DNA of 64,000 nt, taken from Streptomyces mesophilus (lineage in GTDB: Bacteria > Actinomycetota > Actinomycetes > Streptomycetales > Streptomycetaceae). This document shows, one piece after another, positions 1 through 8,977 of the stretch. The stretch is from NCBI RefSeq assembly GCF_011044995.1, contig NZ_JAAKZW010000001.1, positions 62,001 through 126,000 of the forward strand, written 5' to 3'. A model generated the notes under the pieces. That model was not told where the DNA came from and searched no databases. It saw nothing but the letters and a program-made list of their open reading frames with translations. The translations under genes and the position numbers were made by a program. The stretch's first letter is position 1. Each line of letters opens with the position of its first letter.

Positions 1-755
1 CCGGACGGCCGCTGGAGGGCCTCGAGGTCCTCGAGGCAGCGCCCCAGTCCTCCCTGTCCGAGGCGTCCGATCGTGCAGGCCGGGACCTCGCCTGCGGGGC
101 GCTCAACTTCAACGCGGGCCGTTACGACGAGGCACTGGCAGCCCTCGGCCGGGCCGAGGACGAGACCGTGAACCTCGACGAAAACGGGCGCGCCCCCCTT
201 CGCGCACGGCTGTTCACGATCCGCGCCGCCGCACACCTGGTCTCAGGGCGCCTCCGCGAGAGCCGTGCGGCCACCGAAGAGGCCCTACGCACCGCCGAGG
301 CGACGCAGGACGCCACGCTGCTCTCCGGCGCCTTGTCCGTCGTCGGGGAACTCGCCCGCGAAGAGGGCCGGGTGGAAGACGCACGGGACATCGCACGGCG
401 CGCCGTGACCACGGCGCGCCGGACAGGCGACCCGACCCTGCTCGCCTTCGATCAGAGCAATCTCGCCGGAGCAGAGCTCCTCGCAGGTGACCAGGTCCGG
501 GCCACGGCCCTGTCCAACTCCGCTGTCCGACTGGCGCGTTCACTCGGCCCTTCATGGGTGCTGCCCTACGCGCTGGTGTGCCGCGCGGAGGTGGAACTGA
601 GGTGCGGTCGGCTGCCGGAGGCGGAAGCGGCGTTGGAGGAGTGCGCCGAGGCAGTGGAACTCACCCGCGACCCACAGGTGCTCGAAGGAATGCGTCGCCT
701 GTCGGTCGAGCTCTCCGCCGCCCGCAGCGGCAGCCGGCACCCGGGTCACCGGTAA
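1..755 (+). CDS. TPR-rich protein, C-terminal part (5' end outside window)
   Basis: The frame is open from base 3 to the TAA at 753-755, so about 250 C-terminal residues are visible and the start lies outside the window. The sequence is Ala/Arg/Glu-rich and made of repeated helix pairs such as RYDEALAALGRAEDE and LRESRAATEEALRTAEA, a pattern typical of tetratricopeptide repeats. No HTH, transmembrane segment or catalytic motif is visible in this part. Such tails are common in large streptomycete AAA/NB-ARC regulators of the LuxR, SARP or MalT type, which is the best guess. The gene ends 77 bases before the TusA-like gene on the same strand and could lie in the same transcript. Confidence 0.6.
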   Translation, partial: GRPLEGLEVLEAAPQSSLSEASDRAGRDLACGALNFNAGRYDEALAALGRAEDETVNLDENGRAPLRARLFTIRAAAHLVSGRLRESRAATEEALRTAEATQDATLLSGALSVVGELAREEGRVEDARDIARRAVTTARRTGDPTLLAFDQSNLAGAELLAGDQVRATALSNSAVRLARSLGPSWVLPYALVCRAEVELRCGRLPEAEAALEECAEAVELTRDPQVLEGMRRLSVELSAARSGSRHPGHR

Positions 756-832
756 TACCGGGGTAACAGCGCCTGCCTACCGTGCGGGCCAGCCCCGTCC
801 CCCGGGGAACATCCCGTCGCCGGAGAAACCCC

Positions 833-1192
833 GTGTCTGCCACCTCGCTGCCTCTCCCGCCAGGCGCACCCCCGCCGGACGATCCGCCCCGCGTCGTCGT
901 CGACGCGGGCGGAGAACCGTGGGCCCGCCTGCTCAGCCTGCTGGAGAGGCGGCGTAGTGAACTCCCCGCCGGCAGCGTCCTGCAGATCCACAGCGCCAAT
1001 CCGCTGATCCGTGGGCCTTTGTGGGCCTGGTGCCGCTCCACCGGCTGCGCTCTCACGGCCGAGACGGAATCGCGCGCGGCGGAAACCGGCGACCAGAGCA
1101 CCTACCGCATCACCCTGTCCCCCGCGCCCGCCGCGCGGGCGGGGTGGCTGCCCCCGTCCTTCGAGCACGTCGAGAACCCGGAGCAATCATGA
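833..1192 (+). CDS. TusA-fold (sulfurtransferase-like) protein lacking the CPxP motif
   Basis: This 119-aa protein has the compact beta-alpha-beta pattern of the TusA/SirA family: VVVDAGGEPWARLL near residue 20, LPAGSVLQIHSANP near 45-60, then LWAWCRSTGCAL and a closing strand YRITL. TusA proteins normally relay persulfide sulfur from the Cys of a CPxP motif. Here that segment reads GGEPWAR, so the catalytic Cys is absent, although a Cys is kept in the second half (AWC). GTG 833 was chosen because GGAGA at 822-826 is correctly spaced; a GTG at 782 in the same frame has no ribosome-binding site. The TGA overlaps the ATG of the following subtilase as ATGA, implying translational coupling. A non-transferase partner or chaperone role is possible but unproven. 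Confidence 0.65.
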   Translation: MSATSLPLPPGAPPPDDPPRVVVDAGGEPWARLLSLLERRRSELPAGSVLQIHSANPLIRGPLWAWCRSTGCALTAETESRAAETGDQSTYRITLSPAPAARAGWLPPSFEHVENPEQS

Positions 1193-4100
1193 GACCCCTC
1201 GCCCGCGCCAGACTCACGGCCGCGATCAGTATCGCCGCCCTGTGCAGCCCGGCGGTGATACCCACCGCGACGGCGAGTGCCGCCGCGCCGTCCGTGACCG
1301 CCAAGGACGGCTCCGTACACCACACCGTCACGCTCATCACCGGCGACCGGGTGACTGTCACCACGATGAAGGACGGCAAGAAGGCGTACAGCGCTGTGCC
1401 TGCGGAAGGTTCGGCACCCGGCACGGTGCTGATGCGTACGGAAATCGACGGCGACGCGTACTTCTACCCGAGTGACGTCATCGACAAGGTCGGCTCGCTC
1501 CTCGACCCACGGCTGTTCAATGTCGACGGCCTGGTGCGCGACGGTTACGACGACTCGCATTCCGAAGCGCTCCCCGTCATCGTGCGGCGCACCGGCGCGG
1601 AGCGCCCCGAAGCGCTCGCCGCCGACGGGCTGCTCCCCGCGAAACGGGACTTCCGTTCGGTGAAGGCGAGCACGGCCGTCGTCGACAAGGACGACGCCGA
1701 CGAGGTCGGTGCGGCACTCGACGGCAAGGACGAGGCCGGGACGCTGGAGGGAGTCAAGTCCATCTGGCTGGACGGCAAGGTGCGCGCCGACGCCCTTGAC
1801 CGCAACCTCACCCAGATCGGCGCCGACAGCGCCTGGGACTCCGGTCGTACGGGCAAGGGCGTGAAGGTCGCCGTCCTCGACACCGGAGCAGATGCCACCC
1901 ACCCCGATCTGGCGGGCCGCATCAGCGCGGCCAAGGACTTCTCCGGCAGCGGCAGCACGCTCGACAAGAAGGGGCACGGCACCCACGTCGCGGCGACCGT
2001 CGCGGGCAGCGGCGCAGGCGCACCTGGTGTGCGGTCCGGAGTCGCACCGGAGGCGGATCTCATCATCGGCAAAGTGCTGGGTGACGACGGGTCCGGTTCC
2101 GACTCGCAGGTCATAGCGGGCATGGAATGGGCGGTCGCGCAGGGCGCGAAAATCGTCAACATGTCGCTGGGCAGCGGCCCGACCAACGGCCAGGACCCCG
2201 TCACCCAGGCCCTTGAGAACCTCACCACGTCCTCCGGCACTCTCTTCGTAGTCTCGGCGGGCAACGAAGGCCCCAACATCAGTACTGTGTCCGCCCCCTC
2301 CATCGCCCCGCATGCCCTGTCGGTCGCGGCGGTGGACTTCAGCGGAGGGACCGCGTCCTTCTCCAGCCGAGGCCCCTCATTCAACGGAACGGTCAAGCCC
2401 GAGATCGCCGCCCCCGGCGTCAACGTGGTCGCCGCACGAGCCACCGGCGTGAACATCGGCACCATCCAGAACGACCCCAACTACACCGCCGTCTCAGGTA
2501 CATCGATGGCCGCGCCGCACGTCTCCGGCGCCGCCGCGCTGCTGGCTCAGGAGCACCCCGACTGGACGCCTGACCGCCTCAAGCACACGCTGATGGGGAC
2601 CGCCACCGCACCGGGCTCCGGTCAGTCGGTGTACGACGTCGGAGCCGGAGTCGTCGACGTGCCGGCAGCCCTGAAGCAGTCCGCCGTGGCGGACACCGGG
2701 GCCGTCGACTTCGGCCGCGTCGATGCGAACGACGGCACCGCGCAGCGCACGGTCACGCTCACCAACACCGCCGACACCGCGGTGACCCTGGATCTGAAGG
2801 GCGACCTGGCCTCATCCGGTTCGACCCCGCCCGACGGACTCCTGAAGCTCTCCGCCTCCACCCTGCAGCTCGCACCGGGCGCCTCCGCCCCGGTCACCCT
2901 CACCGTGGCCGCGGCCGGCACCCCCACCGGCACCTACAGCGGCAGCCTGACGGCAACACCGGCCGACGGCGGCCAAGCGCTGCGCATCCCGCTGCTGCTC
3001 GACCGCGCCCAGTCCGTCAAGGTCCGCACGCTCGACCGGGAGGGCAAGCCGGCTGCCGCCCAGATCTCCCTCCTGAACGCCGACAGCGGCGCCTCACTGA
3101 ACGCGGAGGTCCGCGCCGAGGGCGTCCGTGATGTGCGGGTTCCCGAGGGCCGCTACATGGGCCTCGCAATGATCGCCACGACGATCGACGGGCGCAAGCA
3201 GATCGCGATCGTCAGCGCCGACATGGCAGACGGTGCCGACGAGCTCGTCTTCGACGCGCGCAAGACGCGCCGCTGGACCGCATCTGTGGAAGGCTCGGAC
3301 ACCCGGCCGGAGTTCATGGCGGGCAACCTGACCCGCACCACCGACGACGGCCGCTACGGCATCCGCCACAGCATGGTGGCGGGCGGAGCATACGGCGCCT
3401 TCGCCCGCGACGCCCTCTGGATCAGCCCCACGACCGCACCCCACCTGGGCAAGGTCGCCTTCAACGAGCGCTGGCGCCTCGCCGACGCGGACAGCGACAT
3501 CACCGTGGGCGACACCTCCACGCTGTACGACGTGGCGTACGCACAGAACGAGGTGAGCGACTCTCCCGGCAGACGAGTGACGCGCGCCGAGGTGGAGAAC
3601 CTCGCCAAGGTCCGCATGACGTACAAGGGCATGAACGAGAAGATCCGGATGCAGGAGGGCAGCACCCCGTACGGCACAGGACTGTCCGGCCTCAACGTCT
3701 CCTCACCCTCGTATCTGACAGTCCCGCGTGAAAGGACCGAGTACATCCAGGCAGTGGACCGCACCTGGCTCCGTTTCACCTATCGGCGCCAGAGCGGAGT
3801 CGAAATGGACTACACGCCGCGCCAGTTCACCTACGAGGCGGGTTCCTCCACCAAGGACACCTGGTTCACCGGCCCGTTCACCGTCGGTCTCGCCGGGCAG
3901 AGCACAGGCGCCCGGCTGCAACTGCGTATCGAGGACAACGTCGACCCCAGCGGACTCGTAGGCGAATACGCAGACTTCAACTTCCCCCAGCGATTCCAGG
4001 GCACGACGCGGCTGTACCGGAACGGTGTCCTCGTCGCCGACCGGGGCAGCCTCATCGACAAGACGTTTGCCGACTCATCCAAGGCGTCCTACGCGCTGAG

Positions 4101-4515
4101 CCGCACGTTCACCTCCGCCGGGATCTTCCCGATGGGTGGCGAGGCGAGCGCCAAGTGGACGTTCACGGCGGGCGGAACGGGCGAAGCGCCGACGGCTGTC
4201 CACCTGCTGAACGCGTCCTTCGACGCACCGCTCGACGAGATGAACCGGGCGCGCGCGGACCGTCCGCTCGACGTCCGGGCGGATGTCTCCGGCGCGGTCG
4301 ACGGTCTGCAGTCCGTACGCGCATGGGTGACCGGTGACGGCGGCACCACCTGGCAGGCGGCGACGACGCACCGCGACGACAACGGCCGTTACCGCTTCAC
4401 GGCCCCGACCGACCTGCTCCACAGTGGCGGGTTCCTGGGCGTCCGGCTGACCGCCGAGGACGGCGCGGGCCACACCGTGGACCTGGCGCTGCCGCGGGCG
4501 ATCCCGGTCGGCTGA
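1189..4515 (+). CDS. Secreted S8 (subtilisin-family) serine peptidase 1
   Basis: This 1,108-aa preproprotein has an N-terminal signal peptide (MRPLARARL, then a hydrophobic stretch ending near TASA). A pro-region follows with the island-specific block VTLITGDRVTV and the segment RLFNVDGLVRDGY. The S8 catalytic domain has Asp231 in VAVLDTG, His263 in GHGTHVA and Ser439 in GTSMAAPHV, with the oxyanion Asn in SAGNEGP, so it should be active. A long beta-rich C-terminal region ends in an Ig/BNR-like segment (GDGGTTW near 1,045). It is shorter than the other three paralogues and shows no clear PA domain. ATG 1189 is preceded by GGAG at 1180-1183 and overlaps the stop of the TusA-like gene. A strong terminator follows. 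The substrate is unknown. Confidence 0.93.
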   Translation: MRPLARARLTAAISIAALCSPAVIPTATASAAAPSVTAKDGSVHHTVTLITGDRVTVTTMKDGKKAYSAVPAEGSAPGTVLMRTEIDGDAYFYPSDVIDKVGSLLDPRLFNVDGLVRDGYDDSHSEALPVIVRRTGAERPEALAADGLLPAKRDFRSVKASTAVVDKDDADEVGAALDGKDEAGTLEGVKSIWLDGKVRADALDRNLTQIGADSAWDSGRTGKGVKVAVLDTGADATHPDLAGRISAAKDFSGSGSTLDKKGHGTHVAATVAGSGAGAPGVRSGVAPEADLIIGKVLGDDGSGSDSQVIAGMEWAVAQGAKIVNMSLGSGPTNGQDPVTQALENLTTSSGTLFVVSAGNEGPNISTVSAPSIAPHALSVAAVDFSGGTASFSSRGPSFNGTVKPEIAAPGVNVVAARATGVNIGTIQNDPNYTAVSGTSMAAPHVSGAAALLAQEHPDWTPDRLKHTLMGTATAPGSGQSVYDVGAGVVDVPAALKQSAVADTGAVDFGRVDANDGTAQRTVTLTNTADTAVTLDLKGDLASSGSTPPDGLLKLSASTLQLAPGASAPVTLTVAAAGTPTGTYSGSLTATPADGGQALRIPLLLDRAQSVKVRTLDREGKPAAAQISLLNADSGASLNAEVRAEGVRDVRVPEGRYMGLAMIATTIDGRKQIAIVSADMADGADELVFDARKTRRWTASVEGSDTRPEFMAGNLTRTTDDGRYGIRHSMVAGGAYGAFARDALWISPTTAPHLGKVAFNERWRLADADSDITVGDTSTLYDVAYAQNEVSDSPGRRVTRAEVENLAKVRMTYKGMNEKIRMQEGSTPYGTGLSGLNVSSPSYLTVPRERTEYIQAVDRTWLRFTYRRQSGVEMDYTPRQFTYEAGSSTKDTWFTGPFTVGLAGQSTGARLQLRIEDNVDPSGLVGEYADFNFPQRFQGTTRLYRNGVLVADRGSLIDKTFADSSKASYALSRTFTSAGIFPMGGEASAKWTFTAGGTGEAPTAVHLLNASFDAPLDEMNRARADRPLDVRADVSGAVDGLQSVRAWVTGDGGTTWQAATTHRDDNGRYRFTAPTDLLHSGGFLGVRLTAEDGAGHTVDLALPRAIPVG

Positions 4516-4532
4516 TCTCCGGCAACTCCCTT

Positions 4533-4571
4533 GGGGTACCGCCGCTTCACACAAAGCGGCGGTACCCCCTT
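4533..4571 (+). terminator. Rho-independent-type terminator after subtilase 1
   Basis: A perfect 15-bp stem (4533-4547 with 4554-4568) with a 6-base loop is followed by a short T run. It begins 17 bases after the subtilase 1 stop. Confidence 0.85.
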
Positions 4572-4678
4572 TGCCGTGCTCGGCTCCCCGTCGGCCGTCA
4601 GCAATCCCAGGCCGACAAGGCCGCAGGGATGCGGTCTCGACTGGAGGACAACTCCCTTGGCGTGCAGGTGAGTTGGCG

Positions 4679-4709
4679 GGCGCCGCGGCGCCTTGACGCA
4701 TAGGCGTCA
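4679..4709. promoter_or_regulatory. Two adjacent palindromes in the subtilase 2 leader
   Basis: GGCGCCGCGGCGCC (4679-4692) is directly followed by TGACGC-ATAG-GCGTCA (4694-4709). They lie about 140 bases before the subtilase 2 start, where an operator could be. The GC-rich palindrome may be chance; the TGACGC repeat is more specific. No regulator is assigned. Confidence 0.35.
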
Positions 4710-4845
4710 CTGGCACCGTTACGCCACTCTCGCGCCTTCTGCCACTGCATCACCGCAGGTAGCGTCCGGCACGGCCTGCACCGCTCATGGCGGTTCCGCC
4801 ACGTCGCGACCCGCGTGCGAAACATCCCTGATCCAGGAGGAGCAC

Positions 4846-7800
4846 ATGAAGCGCCCCCAGGAGAGAACGAGAAACCGACTGCTGGCCACCAGCCTGGCCA
4901 TCGCCGTCGGTATCACCCTCCCCGCAGTGTCCGGAGCCCAGGCGACACCCCCGCTCACGGGTCTGGTCACACCCACCCAGGGAGCGGCGAAGCAGTCCGC
5001 CGTCACCCTCGTCACCGGCGACCGCGTGCTGGTGAACACCGACGCCCAGGGCCGCCAGTCCGCGTCGGCCACCGCGGCCGACGGCACCGCCAAGACCTTC
5101 CAGACGATGACCGACCCGCAGGGCAACCTCTTCGTCTTCCCTGCGGACACGGTCGAGGGCATCGCCTCCGGTGCCCTCGACCAGCGGCTGTTCAACGTGA
5201 CCCAGCTCATCAAGGACGGGTACACGGACGACCGGGCGGACACCCTGCCCGTCATCGTCGCCTACCGGGACAAGCCGACCGCGGCCACGCTGAAGAAGCG
5301 GGCCGATGCCCTGCCCGGCGCCGAACGCGGGGCGATCCTGGACCGGATGGACATGGCCGGCGTCGGCATCGCCAAGAAGGAGGCCAAGTCCTTCTGGCAG
5401 CAGGTCAAGCCGGTCAACAAGGCTCCCCGCAAGGGCGAGCCGGTCACCGCGCCGGGCCGCGCGGGCGTGGCGAAGGTCTGGTACGACGCCAAGGCGAAGG
5501 TCACCCTCGACAAGAGCGTTCCGCAGATCGGCGCTCCCGAGGCGTGGGCCGCAGGCTATGACGGCAAGGGCGCCAAGGTCGCCGTGCTCGACACCGGCGT
5601 CGACCCCGACCATGCCGACGTCAAGGACAACTTGACCGCCACGGCCAGCTTCGTGCCCGGCCTGTCGGTGAACGACGGCAACGGCCACGGCACGCATGTC
5701 GCCTCCACCATCGCCGGCAACGGTGCCAACTCCGGCGGCCGCTACAAGGGCGTCGCTCCGGGCGCCGACCTGATCGTCGGGAAGGTCCTGGACAACCAGG
5801 GCAGCGGCCAGACCAGCTGGATCATGGCCGGTATGGAGTGGGCCGCCGCCCAGGGCGCCGACGTGGTCAACATGAGTCTCGGCGGTGCGGCCTCGAGCCC
5901 CGACGACGCCATGACCGAGGCCGTCGACCGCCTGAGCGCTTCCACCGGCACTTTGTTCGTCGTCGCGGCCGGCAACTCCGGCCCCAAGGAGACGACCGTC
6001 GGCACCCCCGGCACCGCGGACTCCGCACTGACCGTGGGAGCCGTCGACAAGTCGGACGTTCTCGCAGGCTTCTCCAGCCGCGGCCCCCGCGTCGGCGACT
6101 TCGCCATCAAGCCGGAGATCACCGCTCCTGGTGTCGGCATCCTGGCCGCCCGCTCCGCAGGCACCTCCCTGGGCACGCCGCTCAACGCGTACTACACCTC
6201 GTTGAACGGCACTTCCATGGCCACGCCGCACGTGGCCGGCGCCGCCGCGATCCTCGCCCAGCGCCACCCCGACTGGTCCGGGCAGCGGATCAAGGACGCG
6301 CTCACCGCACACTCCAAGACCATGGAGGGTGCCACCGTTTACCAGCAGGGCAACGGCCGTACGGACATACCCGCGGCCCTCGACCCCAAGCTGGAGCTCT
6401 CCGGCACGGCCGACTTCGGGCTCGTCGAGTGGCAGGACGCGGGGTGGGAGAAGGAGACCCGAAAGATCACCCTCACGAACCCGACCTCCAGCGCCACGAC
6501 GGTGACGCTCGCCCTCGACGCCGGCAGCACGCTGCCCGCCGATGCGCTGACGATTCCCTCCGAGCCGGTCACCATTGCGGCCGGCGGCACCGCCGAGGTC
6601 TCGGTCGTCCTCGACCCGAACGACGTCCCGCTCGGCCAGTACGGCGGACACCTCAAGGCGACCACCGCCGAGGGCGCGACCGCGCACACCGCCTTCGGTT
6701 TCACCAAGGAGCCGGAGCGCAACAGCCTCACGCTCGATTTCAAGGACCGCAGGGGCAACCCGGCGGCGCTCGCCTCCTTCCTCGTGCTGGGCCTCGACAA
6801 CGGCTACTTCGCCAGCCTGACCGTCGCGGGCGGTCACAAAGAGGTACGTCTTCCGGCCGGGCGTTACTCGGTCACCGGCCAGCTGAAGACCGCCGCGACC
6901 GGCAACGGCACCGAGTCCTACGCAAACGATCTCTTCGCCCAGCCCGAGATCGATCTCACCGAGGACGACAGGTCGGTGACGGTCGACGGCACCGAGGCCA
7001 CGGACTTCGACCCCCGCCTTCCCGACGAGAGCCGGCCGCTCGAGCGGTCGAACCTCTCGTACCAGACCGTCCGGTTCACCGAGAAGCGCGCCCTGCACGT
7101 CACCACCGGCTTCGCAGGTCTGGTCACGTGGTCGGATACGCGCTTCGGGGCGATCCCTGCCGAGAAGCCGGCCACCGGTGAGCTCTGGACCTCCTTCTTC
7201 CATGCCAAGAGTGAACCGCTGATCCGCGCGACGCTCACAGCGCCCGAGACGAAGGAGCTCACGGCGAGAACGTCCAACTACCTGAAGCGCTTCGAAGGCA
7301 CCCGCAAGTACGACGTCGTCGACGCGGGCAGCGGGTCCGCGGCCGACCTGGCGGCTACCGACGTACGCGGCAAGGCGGCGCTGGTGCGCCTGGACAGGAT
7401 CGGTGGGACCGCCGGTCCGACACTGCGCGCGGTCGAGGCGGCGGGTGCCACGGCGATCGTTCTCGCACCGAACGACGACTCCCCGCAGTCGATCGTCGTC
7501 ATCGGGGTCAATGTCCCGTATTTCGCCACCACCTACCGTGAGGGTCGCGACCTTGCCGCCACCCTCGTGAAGTCCCCCCGCACCAGCATCACCCTGCAAG
7601 GCGTGAACGAGTCCCGCTACACCTACGCGGGAGAGTGGGACTTCAACGAGGGCATCCCTGCGAACCTGGGGATCACCGTGCGAGCCGACCGTTTCGCCAA
7701 GGTCGCGGACCGTTACCACACGGACGGTGTTGCGCGCATCGGCTACCAGTCCTTGAACTCCTGGGGACCGTTCCCCATGACTTCCTTCCGCTCGGGCACG

Positions 7801-8658
7801 TTCCTCCAGCAGGGCGAGGCGAGGGACAACTACATCCTTGCCGCTGAGGGAGTGACGTACCAGCAGCACGTCATCCCGAGCACCTCGTACAACGCCGACA
7901 TGCGCGAGACCACCAAGGCCTACCGCCCAGGCCAGGTCAGCGCGGGCGACTGGTGGGGACCGGCGATGCACAACGGCACGGCCACCGAGTTCGCGTGCAA
8001 CTTCTGCCGCTCGGACGCCGGTGTGGTCTTCCAGCCGCACGTCGGCGGCGACGGACAGAGCGACCACTATCTCCGGGGCGGCCGCACCACGACCTGGGCG
8101 TACTACCGTGACGGTGAGCCCATCCCGGCCGGCGGCCTCATCTTCGCGCCCGAGAAGGCCACATACCGATTCGAGACCGACTCGGTCAGGGCCAAGGGCT
8201 ACGAGGGTGTGACCCTCGGATCGAAGGTCCACACCGAGTACACCTTCGAGTCGGCCGCACCGACCCAGACGTCCGTCAAGGACTGCACGACTCTGGTTCC
8301 CAAGGCCACGAAGTGCGAGGCCCTGCCCGTCGTGGTGCTCGACTACGGCATGCAGGCCGACCTCCTCAACCGGGCCGAAGCCGGCGAGGACTACGGCGTG
8401 ACCATCGACGCCTCGCGCGCCAAGGGCTTCACCGGCTCCGCCGACATGGCGGGCGCGCAGCTGTCCGTCAGCTACGACGGCGGCGCAACCTGGAAGCAGG
8501 CCGACGTCAGCCGCAAGGACGGCAACACATTCCGGGCCGAGTACACGCACCCCGAGGTCTCCGCGACCGACGGCTTCGTGAGCTTGCGGACCGAGGTCTG
8601 GGACGCTGCGGGCAACCGCACGCTCCAGGAGATCACCAAGGCGTATGCGCTGAAGTGA
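4846..8658 (+). CDS. Secreted S8 serine peptidase 2 with PA domain
   Basis: This 1,270-aa preproprotein starts at ATG 4846, with AGGAGG five bases upstream. The signal peptide (MKRPQERTRNRLL then a hydrophobic core) ends near SGAQA. The pro-region carries VTLVTGDRVLV and RLFNVTQLIKDGYTD. The catalytic domain has Asp249 (VAVLDTG), His281 (GHGTHVA) and Ser457 (GTSMATPHV). A protease-associated-like insert lies near residues 820-900 (YDVVDAGSGSAADL through GATAIVLAPND), and SYDGGATW near 1,208 marks the C-terminal Ig/BNR-like module. PA domains in subtilases usually affect substrate access or recognition. Two Cys pairs (FACNFCRS; DCTTL with KCEALP) suggest disulfides, as expected outside the cell. 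It has its own leader and terminators, so it is probably a separate transcription unit. Confidence 0.93.
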   Translation: MKRPQERTRNRLLATSLAIAVGITLPAVSGAQATPPLTGLVTPTQGAAKQSAVTLVTGDRVLVNTDAQGRQSASATAADGTAKTFQTMTDPQGNLFVFPADTVEGIASGALDQRLFNVTQLIKDGYTDDRADTLPVIVAYRDKPTAATLKKRADALPGAERGAILDRMDMAGVGIAKKEAKSFWQQVKPVNKAPRKGEPVTAPGRAGVAKVWYDAKAKVTLDKSVPQIGAPEAWAAGYDGKGAKVAVLDTGVDPDHADVKDNLTATASFVPGLSVNDGNGHGTHVASTIAGNGANSGGRYKGVAPGADLIVGKVLDNQGSGQTSWIMAGMEWAAAQGADVVNMSLGGAASSPDDAMTEAVDRLSASTGTLFVVAAGNSGPKETTVGTPGTADSALTVGAVDKSDVLAGFSSRGPRVGDFAIKPEITAPGVGILAARSAGTSLGTPLNAYYTSLNGTSMATPHVAGAAAILAQRHPDWSGQRIKDALTAHSKTMEGATVYQQGNGRTDIPAALDPKLELSGTADFGLVEWQDAGWEKETRKITLTNPTSSATTVTLALDAGSTLPADALTIPSEPVTIAAGGTAEVSVVLDPNDVPLGQYGGHLKATTAEGATAHTAFGFTKEPERNSLTLDFKDRRGNPAALASFLVLGLDNGYFASLTVAGGHKEVRLPAGRYSVTGQLKTAATGNGTESYANDLFAQPEIDLTEDDRSVTVDGTEATDFDPRLPDESRPLERSNLSYQTVRFTEKRALHVTTGFAGLVTWSDTRFGAIPAEKPATGELWTSFFHAKSEPLIRATLTAPETKELTARTSNYLKRFEGTRKYDVVDAGSGSAADLAATDVRGKAALVRLDRIGGTAGPTLRAVEAAGATAIVLAPNDDSPQSIVVIGVNVPYFATTYREGRDLAATLVKSPRTSITLQGVNESRYTYAGEWDFNEGIPANLGITVRADRFAKVADRYHTDGVARIGYQSLNSWGPFPMTSFRSGTFLQQGEARDNYILAAEGVTYQQHVIPSTSYNADMRETTKAYRPGQVSAGDWWGPAMHNGTATEFACNFCRSDAGVVFQPHVGGDGQSDHYLRGGRTTTWAYYRDGEPIPAGGLIFAPEKATYRFETDSVRAKGYEGVTLGSKVHTEYTFESAAPTQTSVKDCTTLVPKATKCEALPVVVLDYGMQADLLNRAEAGEDYGVTIDASRAKGFTGSADMAGAQLSVSYDGGATWKQADVSRKDGNTFRAEYTHPEVSATDGFVSLRTEVWDAAGNRTLQEITKAYALK

Positions 8659-8662
8659 GGTT

Positions 8663-8746
8663 CGCTCGTAGCGGTGTGCACCCGCACCGCGACGAGCGAC
8701 CAGATCAGGGGCCGTCGACCGCGCTTGCGGGCGACGGCCCTCGTTT
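8663..8746 (+). terminator. Tandem hairpin terminator after subtilase 2
   Basis: Hairpin 1 pairs 8663-8676 with 8685-8698 (14 bp, one mismatch). Hairpin 2 pairs 8709-8717 with 8732-8740 (9 bp) and is followed by TCGTTT. The pair begins four bases after the stop codon. Confidence 0.7.
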
Positions 8747-8756
8747 CGCCCCGGCA

Positions 8757-8780
8757 CCGTTGGCGTACGACTGCCAACGG
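8757..8780. promoter_or_regulatory. Inverted repeat CCGTTGGC-N8-GCCAACGG
   Basis: Perfect 8-bp arms with an 8-base spacer lie about 200 bases before the subtilase 3 start. The geometry suits a dimeric-repressor operator, although a stem-loop is also possible. Confidence 0.4.
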
Positions 8781-8910
8781 CACACAGACGACAAGGCATT
8801 TACTTCCCGGCGGCCCACTCAACTGACAGCGTTCCCCCTGGGACCCGGGCGGCCCGGCGGCAGGCAGGACATCGCCGATGCGCCGCCGCGAGCGGTCCGT
8901 TCGCAGGCCG

Positions 8911-8954
8911 CCGGAGGCCGCGCGCTGTGGGGGTGCGCGGCCTCCGGCCTTCTT
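8911..8954 (+). terminator. Leader hairpin with T-rich tail directly before subtilase 3
   Basis: A 13-bp perfect stem (8911-8923 with 8935-8947) with an 11-base loop is followed by CCTTCTTT. It ends seven bases before the CAGGAG ribosome-binding site of subtilase 3. It could be an attenuator or a terminator that shields the gene from readthrough; no switching partner structure was worked out. Confidence 0.5.
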
Positions 8955-8977
8955 TCCGTACAGGAGACAACTCGCTC

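Larger units (their letters stand above)
4516..4845. other. 330-base intergenic leader between subtilases 1 and 2
   Basis: No gene is seen here. It holds the terminator of subtilase 1, a 12-base direct repeat CAACTCCCTTGG (4523-4534 and 4649-4660), two short palindromes at 4679-4709 and the AGGAGG ribosome-binding site (4835-4840) of subtilase 2. Confidence 0.7.
8659..8977. other. 319-base intergenic leader between subtilases 2 and 3
   Basis: No gene is recognised. The stretch holds two tandem hairpins after subtilase 2, an inverted repeat at 8757-8780 and a GC-rich hairpin just before the ribosome-binding site of subtilase 3. Confidence 0.7.

Noticed and set aside
4523..4660. Direct repeat CAACTCCCTTGG as a mobile-element footprint
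   Set aside because: Only 12 bases, with no transposase, inverted ends or matching target duplication.
4750..8799. A 1,349-codon open frame on the minus strand opposite subtilase 2
   Set aside because: It is a by-product of high GC3 in the real gene. The translation is low-complexity Gly/Arg/Val/Asp-rich with no recognisable motif, and it has no ribosome-binding site.
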